This document shows, piece after piece, positions 55,915-64,000 of a stretch of DNA of 64,000 nucleotides (its first letter is position 1; every line of letters begins with the position of its first letter). The DNA lies in NCBI GenBank assembly GCA_947630475.1, contig CANRHR010000001.1:164825-228824 (forward strand). Reading direction: 5' to 3'. The notes below the pieces were generated by a model. It was not told where the DNA came from and made no database searches. It saw nothing but the letters and a program-made list of their open reading frames with translations. Source of the DNA: an uncultured Clostridia bacterium (lineage in GTDB: Bacteria > Bacillota > Clostridia > Lachnospirales > CAG-274). A program made the position numbers and the translations under genes.

Positions 55915-55955
55915 ATGCAGAACCTTTGCTTTCACTGAAAGCAAAGGTTCTGCAT
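55915..55955. terminator. bidirectional terminator between the VanX-like gene and the sensor kinase
   Basis: A perfect 19-bp stem starting ATGCAGAACC with a 3-base loop, between convergent genes. Confidence 0.85.
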
Positions 55956-56029
55956 TGTATAATACTTTATAAAATACTTTCCCCGTACCGGATTCCTGTA
56001 TTCGGATTACAACTTATTTTATAATTTAC

Positions 56030-57460
56030 CTATAATTTTTTCAATTCAAACCAAAATATACTTCCAATTCCCTCTTTGCTGTCAACACCAAATTGTGAAT
56101 TATGTGCAATAAGTATTTCTTTAACTATTGCCAAACCCAAGCCATTTGTTCCGCCTTTTTTTGAAGTAAAATATCTGTCCCATATATACGGCAGCTCTTC
56201 AGGGTTTATTCCGTTTCCGGAATCACGTATTTCTATTCTTACAATTTCATTTTTTTCGATAACTAAAATATATACGTTTCCATTTTTTTTCGTATGAACA
56301 ACAGCATTTGTTATAAAATTATATAATACTTGTTGTATACGTTTTTTATCTGCCATAACATACTTATTAACTTCAATTGATTTTGTAATATTAATGTTTT
56401 TTGTTTTGCATATTGCAGAAAATTGTTCTGCCGTTGTTTCCGTTAAAAAGCTTATATCAATTTTTTCAAACTCAAATTTGACTGTGCCCGACTGAAGTTT
56501 TGAATAATCCAAAATATCATTTACAAGCAAAGATAATCTGTCTGCTTCTCTTATTATTATTTCAGCATCATTATTTGTATTTTTTTCTTCATACATATCT
56601 CGTATAAGTTCCGCATAACCCTTAATCATAGTCAGAGGAGTTCGCAAATCATGAGAAACATTTGCAAGAAGCTCTCTTCTAAGCTTATCGGTTTCGGAAA
56701 TTTTATAAGCTGCATATGCCAATGAGTCGGCAAGCTTATCGGTTTCGGCACAAAAACCCTTTTTAAAACTTATATTAAAATCACCATCAGCCATTTTTTG
56801 TGATTGTTGCGATAGTTGAAAAATGGGTTTTGAAAATCTTTTTGATATAAATATAGCTGTTAAAAATCCTGTAAGCAGTGCCATTATAGTTACGGCACAA
56901 AGCTGAAGCCTAATTATTGAAACAGTTGAGCCTATCGCTCCTATCGAAGTATTAATATACAAAATGCTGTTATCAGAAAGCCTTTGCCCATATATAAGAG
57001 TATTATTTTTTTTGTTATGCTCAATAGTATAGAATATACTTTCGCTATCTCCAAGTCTTTTGAGAAAATCGTAATAATGTTCGGGTTGATGGCGATATGT
57101 TTGTTCCGGATAATCTGATCTGTATGGATTATTATCACCTCCGTGATCAATATAGGAATATGGTTTTTTCTTATAAGAAAGACTGTATTCATCAGCACTG
57201 TAAATTATATTTCCATTAACATCAGTCAAAAGAATCAATATTGAATTTTCTGCGGCAAAAGTATCTATTACAATTTCTGTATTTTCACCTGCATTACAGA
57301 TCTTTTCCGCAATTTTTTTAATGTGATTTTTTTGCATCACATCATAAAAATTTTCCAAAAATACCGTTTGTAAAAACCATAAAACAGCAAGTATAATTAT
57401 TGCAAAAATTGTAAAATACGTCCACAATTTAAAGCATATAGATTTACTTTTTGATTTCAA
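56030..57460 (-). CDS. sensor histidine kinase (HAMP-HisKA-HATPase)
   Basis: Membrane sensor of the pair with the regulator just upstream. Two transmembrane helices (about residues 12-33 and 182-205) bracket an extracytoplasmic domain of ~150 residues rich in Tyr and His (YRSDYPEQTYRHQPEHYYD). HAMP (about 205-260), HisKA with His 270 in NVSHDLRTPL, and HATPase with NAVVHT, DSGNGI and GLGLAI follow. TTG start; the gene overlaps the regulator by 17 bases. 476 residues, intact. Signal unknown. Confidence 0.93.
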   Translation of the reverse strand: MKSKSKSICFKLWTYFTIFAIIILAVLWFLQTVFLENFYDVMQKNHIKKIAEKICNAGENTEIVIDTFAAENSILILLTDVNGNIIYSADEYSLSYKKKPYSYIDHGGDNNPYRSDYPEQTYRHQPEHYYDFLKRLGDSESIFYTIEHNKKNNTLIYGQRLSDNSILYINTSIGAIGSTVSIIRLQLCAVTIMALLTGFLTAIFISKRFSKPIFQLSQQSQKMADGDFNISFKKGFCAETDKLADSLAYAAYKISETDKLRRELLANVSHDLRTPLTMIKGYAELIRDMYEEKNTNNDAEIIIREADRLSLLVNDILDYSKLQSGTVKFEFEKIDISFLTETTAEQFSAICKTKNINITKSIEVNKYVMADKKRIQQVLYNFITNAVVHTKKNGNVYILVIEKNEIVRIEIRDSGNGINPEELPYIWDRYFTSKKGGTNGLGLAIVKEILIAHNSQFGVDSKEGIGSIFWFELKKL

Positions 57461-58112
57461 ATTTATACCCCACTCCTCTAACTGTGACTATATTATCTCG
57501 GCATTTGCCTATATGTGAACGAAGCTGCTTTATCTGCCAATCAACCGTTCGATCGGCAGAATAATATTCATAACCCCATACGGCTTCTATTATCTGCCCT
57601 CTCGTAAGCACTATTCCAATATTTTTTATTAAATACAACAGCAGATCATACTCCTTAGCTGTAAGCTCTATTTTTTCTTCATCTATATAAACAACTCTTC
57701 CAAGAGTATCTATCTCTATACTTCCTGCTTTTATCTTATTTGTTTCTGTCTTGCTGTGTCGATTTATAACAACCTTTATACGGGCCATAAGCTCTCTTGG
57801 CGAAAAAGGTTTTACAACATAATCGTCTGCTCCTGTTTCAAAGCCAAACAGTTTATCGTATTCCTCTCCTCTGGCTGAAAGCATTATAACAGGAATATCT
57901 TTTATATTTCTTATTTTTTTGCAGGCGGAAAATCCATCAAGCTCAGGCATCATAGCGTCCATTATTATAACATCAAAATCTTCATTGCGGCACATCAAAA
58001 CAGCTTCAAGACCATCGGAAGCTTCCGCTGTATCATATCCTTCACGTTTTGCATATCTGCAAATAAGGGAACGAATGTCAGGCTCATCGTCAACAATAAG
58101 TATTTTTGCCAC
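57444..58112 (-). CDS. OmpR/PhoB-family response regulator
   Basis: Receiver domain with phospho-acceptor Asp 52 (IIMDAMMPELDG), DD at 8-9 and Lys in DDYVVKPFSPREL; a C-terminal winged helix (about 125-222, LTAKEYDLLLYLIKN) binds DNA. 222 residues. Partner of the overlapping kinase. A small secreted protein gene lies just upstream on the same strand, a likely target or sensor partner. Confidence 0.94.
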   Translation of the reverse strand: MAKILIVDDEPDIRSLICRYAKREGYDTAEASDGLEAVLMCRNEDFDVIIMDAMMPELDGFSACKKIRNIKDIPVIMLSARGEEYDKLFGFETGADDYVVKPFSPRELMARIKVVINRHSKTETNKIKAGSIEIDTLGRVVYIDEEKIELTAKEYDLLLYLIKNIGIVLTRGQIIEAVWGYEYYSADRTVDWQIKQLRSHIGKCRDNIVTVRGVGYKFEIKK

Positions 58113-58184
58113 TGTCTTATTCTCCTTTTGCTTTTTACAATATTATATATAAATATTTTATCATAGATATATTGATTTATAAAC

Positions 58185-58217
58185 AAAAAAGAGAGACACA
58201 GAAATTTTGTGTCCCTC
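58185..58217 (-). terminator. terminator/attenuator between the secreted-protein gene and the response regulator
   Basis: GAGGGACACA / TGTGTCTCTC stem, one mismatch, followed on the minus strand by TTTTTTG. Confidence 0.75.
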
Positions 58218-58225
58218 CTTTATAT

Positions 58226-58657
58226 TTATTTATTTTCAATATATTTTTTTATAGAATCTGACTGTTCCTTTGTTATAATTCCTTCGTTAACAAGTTCTTC
58301 AAGATTGTCTTTTCGAGAGATCTTTCTTTCTGCAAAAGCTTTATGACGTTCTTCTTCACTCATATTCGTCATTCCATCATATACAGAACTTATTTGCTCA
58401 TGTTTTTTTGACATATATTCAGAAATTTTATCAGCCGTTTCCTGGTCTATTATACCGGACTCTATAAGTGATTCCGTATCAATATGATGGCTGCGCGAAT
58501 AAACAAAGCTCTGTTCCCCTCCTTCACCATAATGATTTGCTTTGCCTTTCATAAAACTGTAATCTGACGTTTCATCATCAGCAAATGATGTTACTGTAAA
58601 TACAGTTATTGCAAGTACAATCGCATAGCTAAATATTTTTTTAATATTGTGTTTCAT
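58226..58657 (-). CDS. small secreted protein of unknown function
   Basis: 143 residues with a signal peptide (about 1-26, ending VTSFADD). The mature part has two related helical motifs: LIESGIIDQETADKISEYM (about 66-84) and LVNEGIITKEQSDSIKKYI near the C-terminus, a pattern also seen in DUF2680-type secreted clostridial proteins. Several His and Tyr residues precede the first motif. AAAGGA lies 9 bases before the ATG. Located directly upstream of the response regulator and kinase, so it may report envelope state to them or be controlled by them; that is inference. Confidence 0.65.
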   Translation of the reverse strand: MKHNIKKIFSYAIVLAITVFTVTSFADDETSDYSFMKGKANHYGEGGEQSFVYSRSHHIDTESLIESGIIDQETADKISEYMSKKHEQISSVYDGMTNMSEEERHKAFAERKISRKDNLEELVNEGIITKEQSDSIKKYIENK

Positions 58658-59216
58658 ATCTGTCCATCCTTTCTTATAACATTATTTTTTAACTTTTATT
58701 TTATTTTAATTTGAATTTATGTGAAAACTATGTTATCAATGTGTAATTTGTGTGGAATATTTTTATATAAATCAAAAACCTAAAAAACGGGGTTTATTAT
58801 TTATAAGGCTGCCCCCATACCCCTATTTAGTGTAAAGTTAATATTGAAAAAATATTTATGGACAAGCAAATTAGAAAGGACTTCGACAGGATAAAATATA
58901 AAAAATAGCAAAGTAGCTAAAGTGTAGAAATGTCCTTATTATAAAAGCATAAACCATTTGGGGAAAAATTATAAGTAAATTCTGAGTGAGCGAAAGCGCT
59001 GTCATTTACAAATCTGTCAGGCTTTTTGACAGCCTTGTAAAAATTATCCGCCCACAGATCGCTTGATGGTTTTTTTTTGCAAATTTTTTAAAAATATATG
59101 TGTCTGCATGAGCATGACCGTTATCGAAAATATTTTTTATAGTCCCTTTGGGCAGACATATAAAGTCTGCCCTTAAGCGACCTATATTTTCCCATTGTTA
59201 CTTTTTTTCACATATT
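58658..59216. other. 559-bp gene-free region at the edge of the decayed segment
   Basis: AT-rich DNA with two notable inverted repeats, at 59005-59041 and 59150-59172 (GGGCAGAC / GTCTGCCC). Short open frames (for example a 16-codon one at about 58858) have no ribosome site or family resemblance. I cannot name anything else in it. Confidence 0.5.
59005..59041. repeat. nested inverted repeat with element-A-like core
   Basis: TTTACAA..CTGTCA / TGACAG..TTGTAAA; its CTGTCA and TTTTTGACAG resemble the termini of element A. Confidence 0.45.
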
Positions 59217-59579
59217 TTATTTTAAGCTTCTTATCGTCTTACGGAGAGAAAGAATAAAATTAGGCGATACTGAAAGCTCATCGACGCCCATTTTCACAAA
59301 AGTTTCTGTAAGCTCCGGATCCGCACCCAACTCGCCGCATATGCCTACCCATGTATTATGCTTATGACCGTTTTCCACAACCATTTTTATCATCCTTAAT
59401 ATTGCTGGGTGATGCGTATCGTTTATGTTGTCGAGCTTTAAGTTCTGCCTATCTATTGCAAGAGTATACTGTGTGAGATCATTGGTGCCTATGCTGAAAA
59501 AATCTACCTCTTTTGCAAGCTCTTCACTTATCATTACCGATGCTGGAGTTTCTATCATAACCCCTATCCAATATTTCAA
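59217..59579 (-). pseudogene. ptsI (PTS enzyme I) C-terminal fragment
   Basis: 120 codons match the C-terminal end of the PEP-binding barrel of enzyme I: GVMIETPASVMIS, FFSIGTNDLTQYTLAIDR, HPAILRMIKMVV and WVGICGELGADP. About 450 N-terminal residues, including the phospho-histidine domain, are missing. The sequence joins at its 5' end to the first 20 codons of a response regulator in another frame, so it has no proper start. Non-functional as enzyme I; alternative: a PEP synthase fragment, less likely from these motifs. Confidence 0.8.
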
Positions 59580-59628
59580 GGCTTTGCCTCATAAGCTCCT
59601 GATCGTCTGCTATGGTTATCTTTATCAC
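59580..59628 (-). pseudogene. 5' stub of a NarL-type response regulator
   Basis: GTG start with AAGGAG ten bases upstream, directly after the kinase stop. It encodes IKITIADDQELMRQSLEI, the typical start of a NarL/LuxR-type receiver, then leaves homology at the join with ptsI and stops about 12 codons later. Most of the receiver (including phospho-Asp) and the whole DNA-binding domain are gone. Confidence 0.7.
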
Positions 59629-59642
59629 AAGCTCTTTCTCCT

Positions 59643-60967
59643 TTATTTAAGCCTTAAAGGCAACACAGCCCTTACCTTGAAGCCTTCATTTTCGTCAACA
59701 CCGAGACTGCCGCCCAGCATATCCAATCTTTCTTTCATATGACTTAATCCAAAGCCGTTTTTTATTTTCTTGCAGCCTATACCATTGTCGGAAATATTTA
59801 TATAATATTTCCGTTTTCGTTGATTATTGAAATATTTATTTCGGTCGCTCTTCCATGCCTCATAGAATTTGTGATACTTTCCTGTATTATCCTGTATATT
59901 ACATCTTCCTCATCATTGCTGAGGTTTCCTATATCGGCAGAATTTTCATAGTTGATGTGTACTCTTGTGGAAAGCACCATTTCAGATATCATTTTTTCAA
60001 GAGCCTCGGCAAAGGGCAATGTTTCCAATACATCGGGACGAAGAGCTTTTACCGAGCGTCTTACATCGGTCATACCCTGCCTTGCTGCGTTCGCTATATT
60101 TTCAAGCTGCTTTTTGGCAACCTCCGGAGCAACCGTTATAAGCTCGTTGTAGGCATCTATGCCTGTAACTACGCCTGTCAAAACATGACCGAGCATATCA
60201 TGTATCTCTCTTGCAAGGCGGTTTCTTTCCTCTACCTTTGTCATATTTGCGATTTTCTCTGCATTTTTCTCAAGTTGTATATTAGCAACTTTAAGTTGCT
60301 TATTCAGATCGTTAAGCTGCTTATTCATATTTTGCATATGTCTGTTTTCCACGGTCTGACGGTGTATTATAAATATCATATACACTATAAAAAGCAGTGA
60401 ATTAAGGCTTGTGCACAGACTTATTGTTCCCGATATCAGCCATCTTACATATGTATTGTAATAAGAAATATATGATGAAAGAGGCACAAATCCCAAGGAA
60501 CTGTCAAGTATATTCGAATTTGCTATTATATAAATAATAAAAGCAGTCGCAAGCATAAAATATGTATACTTTGTAGTCCTTATATATCTCATATAATCGG
60601 CAAAAATAAGAAGTATAAGTCCCGTATAGCTGAAATTCACAATATATGTAAGCCAGCTTGCCAGTAATAGCTCTGTTATGCAGCCATATACTACCGATCT
60701 TGTATCCCTCTTTTCAATATTTATCATAAGCATAAGAGTACACAAGCCCAGAAATGCCAAAAAAGGTGTTTTCCATGGATCCCCTTGAATATGAGGAAGC
60801 CTAGAAAGAAAATCCTTCGCACTGCCTTCTCCTATTATGCCGTATGTACTCATACACATTAAAAAGGCAATAAAAAGAATGACCATGAAACTCATATTTT
60901 TCATAAGTATCATAACAAATTCGGGCAAATTCTTTTCGTTTATAACTTTTTTATTTTCTACTGCCAT
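59643..60967 (-). pseudogene. sensor histidine kinase (HisKA_3 type), frameshifted
   Basis: Seven or so transmembrane helices (about residues 25-215), a coiled-coil linker (MNKQLNDLNKQLKVANIQLE), and HisKA_3 with REIHDMLGHVLTGVV. The frame stops at 59798 within the ATPase domain. Homology resumes in another frame (ISDNGIGCKK, then GFGLSHMKERLDMLGG) to a stop at 59643. Loss of one base near 59800 explains this. Its ATG overlaps the upstream binding-protein gene by 10 bases, so they were one operon. Confidence 0.82.
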
Positions 60968-61932
60968 CTTTCAACACCATACTTATCTATATTTTCGCTG
61001 TTTATAAGCTCTACCGGAACGAGTATAAGACTTTCACATTCCTTGCCTTCCAAAAGCCGATATATGACATCTCCTGCCCTTTTTCCTATTTCTGTGGGAA
61101 ACTGGGCAGCCGTCCCCTTCATTATATTTTCATTAATAAGACCCTTGGCATCGGGAGCGCCGTCAACTCCGTATACATCGGTATCTTTCAGTATTCCGTT
61201 TTCCTCAAGGGCTGCTACTGCGCCTACTGCCGCCAGATCGTTCAATGCAAATACGGCATCAAACTTATCTCCCGTTTTTATAAATTCATTCATAACAGGC
61301 TCTGCCAGTTCAAGCTGACCTTCGCAGTCAAGCTCTGCCGCTATCTCTATATTTTCGTTGCCTGCTACAGCATCCTTGAACCCCTGTATCCTGTCTATGC
61401 CCGATTTGGCAATATTGTGTGTAAGAAGTACAAAACGCTTTTTCTCGCCCTTGCTCAGCACATATTTTCCTATTATCTCTCCGGCAGCATAATTATCCGA
61501 CTTTATAGTACAGTCTGCAAGATTATCATCATATACCTCAGAATCTACAACGATTATTCTTACGCCGTCAGCTTTTGCTCTTTCAAGGGCAGGAGTAAGA
61601 GTTTTCCAACTTACGGGAGTAACAACAAGCACATCAATGCCATAGTCTATCATTGAATTGATCTGTTCTAGCTGCTTTTCCTCATCAAGAGCAGGATCAT
61701 AAAGTATGAATATATCTCCCTCGGATTCCACCCTTGCTGCAATTTCCTTATTCAGTATAGTGTAAAATTCATTATTCATAGTCATATAGCTGACGCCTAT
61801 TTTATGACAGTTCTCCTTTTGCCCAACAGAATAGTCGTGACTTCCTCAGAAGAGATAAACAACTGCAAGCAAAATTAAAATATCGATCGCAATTATGATC
61901 AACTTGAATGTTCTTTTATAGTATCTCTGCAT
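60958..61932 (-). pseudogene. membrane-anchored sugar-binding protein with an in-frame stop
   Basis: Periplasmic-binding-protein-like (Peripla_BP_4) sensor: YDPALDEEKQLEQINSMID, VVDSEVYDDN, NDLAAVGAVAALEENG and YGVDGAPDAKGL. In frame upstream lies an ATG at 61932 and a hydrophobic helix (KLIIIAIDILILLAVVYLF), interrupted by TGA at codon 29 (61846-61848). Homology continues right after (DYSVGQKENCHKIGVSY). Without the anchor, ATG 61785 could still start a cytosolic fragment. It formerly preceded the kinase and regulator as a sugar-sensing cassette. Confidence 0.8.
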
Positions 61933-62062
61933 AAAAGTCACCAACCATTCACAAATTGTTTACCGAAAAACCAAACATCTTATACTACGCCTTTTTGGAT
62001 ACTTATGCTTTTAATAGTGATTATGATTCGATTATATCAAAACAAAACTTGTATTGCAATAA

Positions 62063-62158
62063 TTATGCTGTAAGCCAATCAACATTTTCTGCTCTCTTTA
62101 GCCTTTTTATGTTTTCCAAAAGTTTTGCCATGTATTGTTCAGATTTTGATAGTGACAT
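62063..62158 (-). CDS. possible 31-residue small protein
   Basis: ATG at 62158 with AAAGGAGG ten bases upstream; the product is charged and helical (SKSEQYMAKLLENIKRLKRA, then ENVDWLTA). No homologue recognised. It lies between the tannase remnant and the broken sugar-binding protein gene on the same strand. It could equally be the stub of a lost gene. Confidence 0.35.
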   Translation of the reverse strand: MSLSKSEQYMAKLLENIKRLKRAENVDWLTA

Positions 62159-62210
62159 AATTTTAAAACCTCCTTTTCAGTTTGATTTTATCCCAAACAA
62201 TTGCAGTAAA

Positions 62211-62262
62211 AAAGCTTTGAAATTTATCGTTCGTATAAATTACGGTAAATCACAAAGCTTTA
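62211..62262 (-). terminator. inverted repeat after the tannase remnant, probable terminator
   Basis: AAAGCTTTG / CAAAGCTTT with inner ATTTA / TAAAT pairing, followed on the minus strand by T residues. Confidence 0.5.
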
Positions 62263-62339
62263 TACTTTTGCCAATATTAGCCTATATTTCAATGGGAATT
62301 GCCCGTCAGTTCCAAGTCAAATGCAGCTTTTTTATAATT

Positions 62340-63356
62340 TTATTTTAGACATTCATTGACCCACTCAATAAAATTCTCCGTCGAAGTTCCGGTTCTTTCT
62401 GCCATAGTGTGTCCAGCACCCCAAACAGTTTCAAAGTCAACCTGTCTTCCGTAATTTTCCAATGCAAGAGTTAAATTCATTTCTGTCGATAAAGCAGTAT
62501 CTCCCTGCGCAATTCCTGTACGGATACGCCAGTACTGAGCTACATTGGAAGTCTGATATCCATCATAATAATTACACAGATAATACATCGGATTATACAT
62601 ATTTATACGAGTATCTACCGTATTCCCAAGTGAATCTTCCTTTTCCAAATCTGCGGCATAGGAAGCTCCATAAGCCTCATTGTCTTTTAAAAGTTCAGCC
62701 ATGACAGAATCAAAGTGTGCACCCTTTCCATCATTGTAGCCAAACAGGGTGTTTTCTCCCTGTGTTGCATCCAGATCATCAAATGCCCCTATATTTTTGC
62801 TGGCTTTCTTACAGTTAGAAACAAAATCCTCAATGCTGGTAATGGTTACTGTATTTGTTTCACTGTCATAAGATACCCATGTCATATCTTTATTCAAACT
62901 GTCAATATAATCCTGAACGGTCGCATACGTCACATTCTCTGTTTCGGTCGTTTTCCCTTGATTACGGTTGATTCCGTCATTCTGCATCTGTCCATTTTCA
63001 TCCATAAAGCCACCATTGGCAGTACCCACTCTATCTAAGATTTCAACATCTTTCATATTGCTATCTCTGCCTTTGAATTCACCATTTGCTTCCTCCACAT
63101 CGTTCATATCAGGCATTTCACCGTTTCCAAATCTTCCTCTGCCTTGACCATCTGCCAACTCCATACCTCCACGACTGTTTGAGTCGGCTGTATAAGGAAA
63201 TGATGTATCCGCTAAAAAGTTATTAAGTGACCTCTCCACCTCTGATTTGATATAATCATAGTAGCTTCCTGCCTGATAAATTCCATCTTCTGATTGGGTA
63301 AGCACAAGTGTATTTCCGTCACTGTCTGTAATCCCAAGTTTATTGTTGCCGTTGAT
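62340..63356 (-). pseudogene. subtype A tannase-like esterase, 5' truncated
   Basis: C-terminal ~335 residues of a tannase-like alpha/beta-hydrolase: SYDSETNTVTITSIEDF, FDDLDATQGENTLFGYNDG, YWRIRTGIAQGDTAL (catalytic Asp region) and WGAGHTMAERTG (catalytic His). An internal Gly/Asn/Glu/Met-rich lid lies in the upstream part. The N-terminal signal and nucleophile-serine region are missing: the frame runs upstream to LFINGNN and is then replaced at ~63355 by hsdR sequence on the other strand. Confidence 0.82.
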
Positions 63357-64000
63357 AAAGAGCGTGAGCGTGAAGATTTTCTTAAAGAAGCATTTATGCT
63401 CCGTCAGGCGCTGTCGCTCTGCTCATCTCTAGTAGAGGGAAACCTTCGAATCGAAGCGGCATTCTTTGAGTTGGTTCGTGTGCTTGTTATGCGCCTTATG
63501 AATCAAGGCGAGGGAAAGAAAATCTCACTGCCGGAAATGAATGCGAGAATAAATGCACTACTCAGCCAGAGCGTAAAGAGCGAAGTCGTCATCAACCTGT
63601 TTTCTGACATATCAGAGGAATTCTCGCTGTTTGATCCAAAGTTCCTTGAGGAAATTTCAAAGATGAAGGAGAAAAACTTTGCGGTTGAAATTGCTTAAGA
63701 AGATAATTGCTGAGTAGGTGCAGATTTACCGTCGTACCAATGTGGTAAAGTCTGAGAAATTCAGTGAGATTATCCAAAGCGCAATGAACCGTTATCTAAA
63801 CGGTATGCTCACAAATGAAGAGGTCATACAAGAAATCCTCAATTTGGCAAAACAGATCGCAGCAGCTCAGAAGGAAGGCGGCAAGCTTGGCTTGACAGTA
63901 GATGAGCTGGTATTCTATGATGCCTTGGACTATAGTCAAAAAAGTGGACAGCTAAATGAAAAATATACCTACCGGGGTCAAGCGCCCGTGCGCTTGCCGG
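63357..64000 (+). pseudogene. type I restriction enzyme HsdR C-terminal fragment, disrupted
   Basis: Matches the C-terminal (DUF3387-type) region of HsdR: FLKEAFMLRQALSLCSSLV, EAAFFELVRVLVMRL and EEFSLFDPKFLEEISKM. An extra A near 63690 shifts the frame (VEIA then stop at 63698). Homology resumes in the next frame (RRTNVVKSEKFSEIIQSAMN and GLTVDELVFYDAL), which also has a TAG at 63715-63717. The 5' part, including the nuclease and helicase motifs, is absent. Runs off the window. Confidence 0.8.
63972..64000. repeat. GC-rich palindrome at the window edge
   Basis: CCGG...CAAGCGC-ccgt-GCGCTTG-CCGG, markedly GC-richer than the surroundings. It could be the end of a mobile element or a recombination site continuing outside the window. 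Confidence 0.35.

Noticed and set aside
54981..58112. Vancomycin-resistance (van) cluster
   Set aside because: VanX-like gene and a two-component pair are present, but vanH and vanA/B ligase are absent, and the dipeptidase is exported.
58858..58908. 16-codon open frame and a CPYYK-like translation near 58.9 kb as a transposase remnant
   Set aside because: Too short and not matching any transposase motif I can name.
61846..61848. In-frame TGA in the sugar-binding protein read as selenocysteine or recoding
   Set aside because: It falls in the extracellular end of a signal-anchor helix, where selenocysteine has no known role, and neighbours are also broken; a nonsense mutation is simpler.
61956..62348. 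130-codon plus-strand frame
   Set aside because: Antisense across a small-gene ribosome site and terminator; no family resemblance, no ribosome site.
1..64000. CRISPR arrays, rRNA genes, prophage or complete insertion sequences
   Set aside because: No regularly spaced repeats, no rRNA sequence, and no transposase or phage structural gene seen in the window.

Overview
The window is low-GC, AT-biased bacterial DNA with Shine-Dalgarno sites of the GGAGG type. It carries spoVT, remA, cdaA/cdaR, a long SRP RNA, an S-layer-homology protein, an LTA-synthase-like sulfatase and the dnaG-rpoD-trmK-nif3 gene order. Together these point to a spore-forming member of the Clostridia (Firmicutes); I would not go below class. 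TTG starts are frequent. From about 1 to 58.7 kb the DNA is an intact, gene-dense chromosomal core. From about 59.2 kb to the right edge every recognisable gene is broken. LAYOUT. 1-6.9 kb: the 3' half of larC (nickel-pincer cofactor), then on the minus strand dnaG-rpoD, a terminator, and trmK-nif3-nucleoside kinase. 7-12.5 kb: two identical tRNA-Lys(CTT) genes, a thioesterase, tyrA, a FliB-like protein, a DUF4364 regulator, and mtnN. 12.5-22 kb, minus: addB, a MocR-type regulator, dnaE and larB. 22-30 kb: a membrane-anchored FMN_bind-like protein, then a long minus-strand run of a fused nadD-yqeK, rsfS, a purine permease, uvrC, mpg and add, with thyX just upstream. 30-35.6 kb, minus: SRP RNA, dnaX, ybaB, recR and the c-di-AMP pair cdaA-cdaR. 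36-39 kb: a lipoprotein, a small protein and an LTA-synthase-like sulfatase. 39-47 kb: spoVT, then the minus-strand block yicC-remA-gmk-rpoZ-priA-def-fmt-yugP. 47-54 kb: an XRE regulator, purK-purE, pyruvate kinase and an SLH/M13 metallopeptidase. 54-58.7 kb: a flavodoxin-fold reductase, a VanX-like lipoprotein, and a small secreted protein in front of an OmpR-type response regulator and its kinase. 59-64 kb: remnants of a sugar-binding-protein/histidine-kinase/response-regulator operon fused to a ptsI fragment, then a 5'-truncated tannase meeting a 5'-truncated hsdR head to head. MOST UNUSUAL SIGNAL. Three copies of a ~185-bp non-coding element lie in intergenic DNA (7103-7286, 12305-12488, 39696-39880). 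Each has imperfect terminal inverted repeats and several internal hairpins; one hairpin shows paired compensatory changes between copies. Each copy is flanked by a 23-27 bp direct repeat, and all three duplicated targets are themselves palindromic. In one case the target is a complete transcription terminator, now present on both sides of the element. I read this as a MITE-like mobile element with unusually long target-site duplications and a preference for inverted repeats. A second, unrelated repeat family (here called B) is scattered at about 10.7, 33.1, 33.3 and 54.15 kb. HOW THE GENES FIT. Most of the window is housekeeping: replication and repair (dnaG, dnaE, dnaX, recR, priA, addB, uvrC, mpg), translation (fmt, def, trmK, rsfS, SRP RNA), purine and NAD metabolism (purE, purK, add, permease, mtnN, nadD), and cell-envelope and second-messenger functions (cdaA, cdaR, sulfatase, VanX-like, SLH peptidase).
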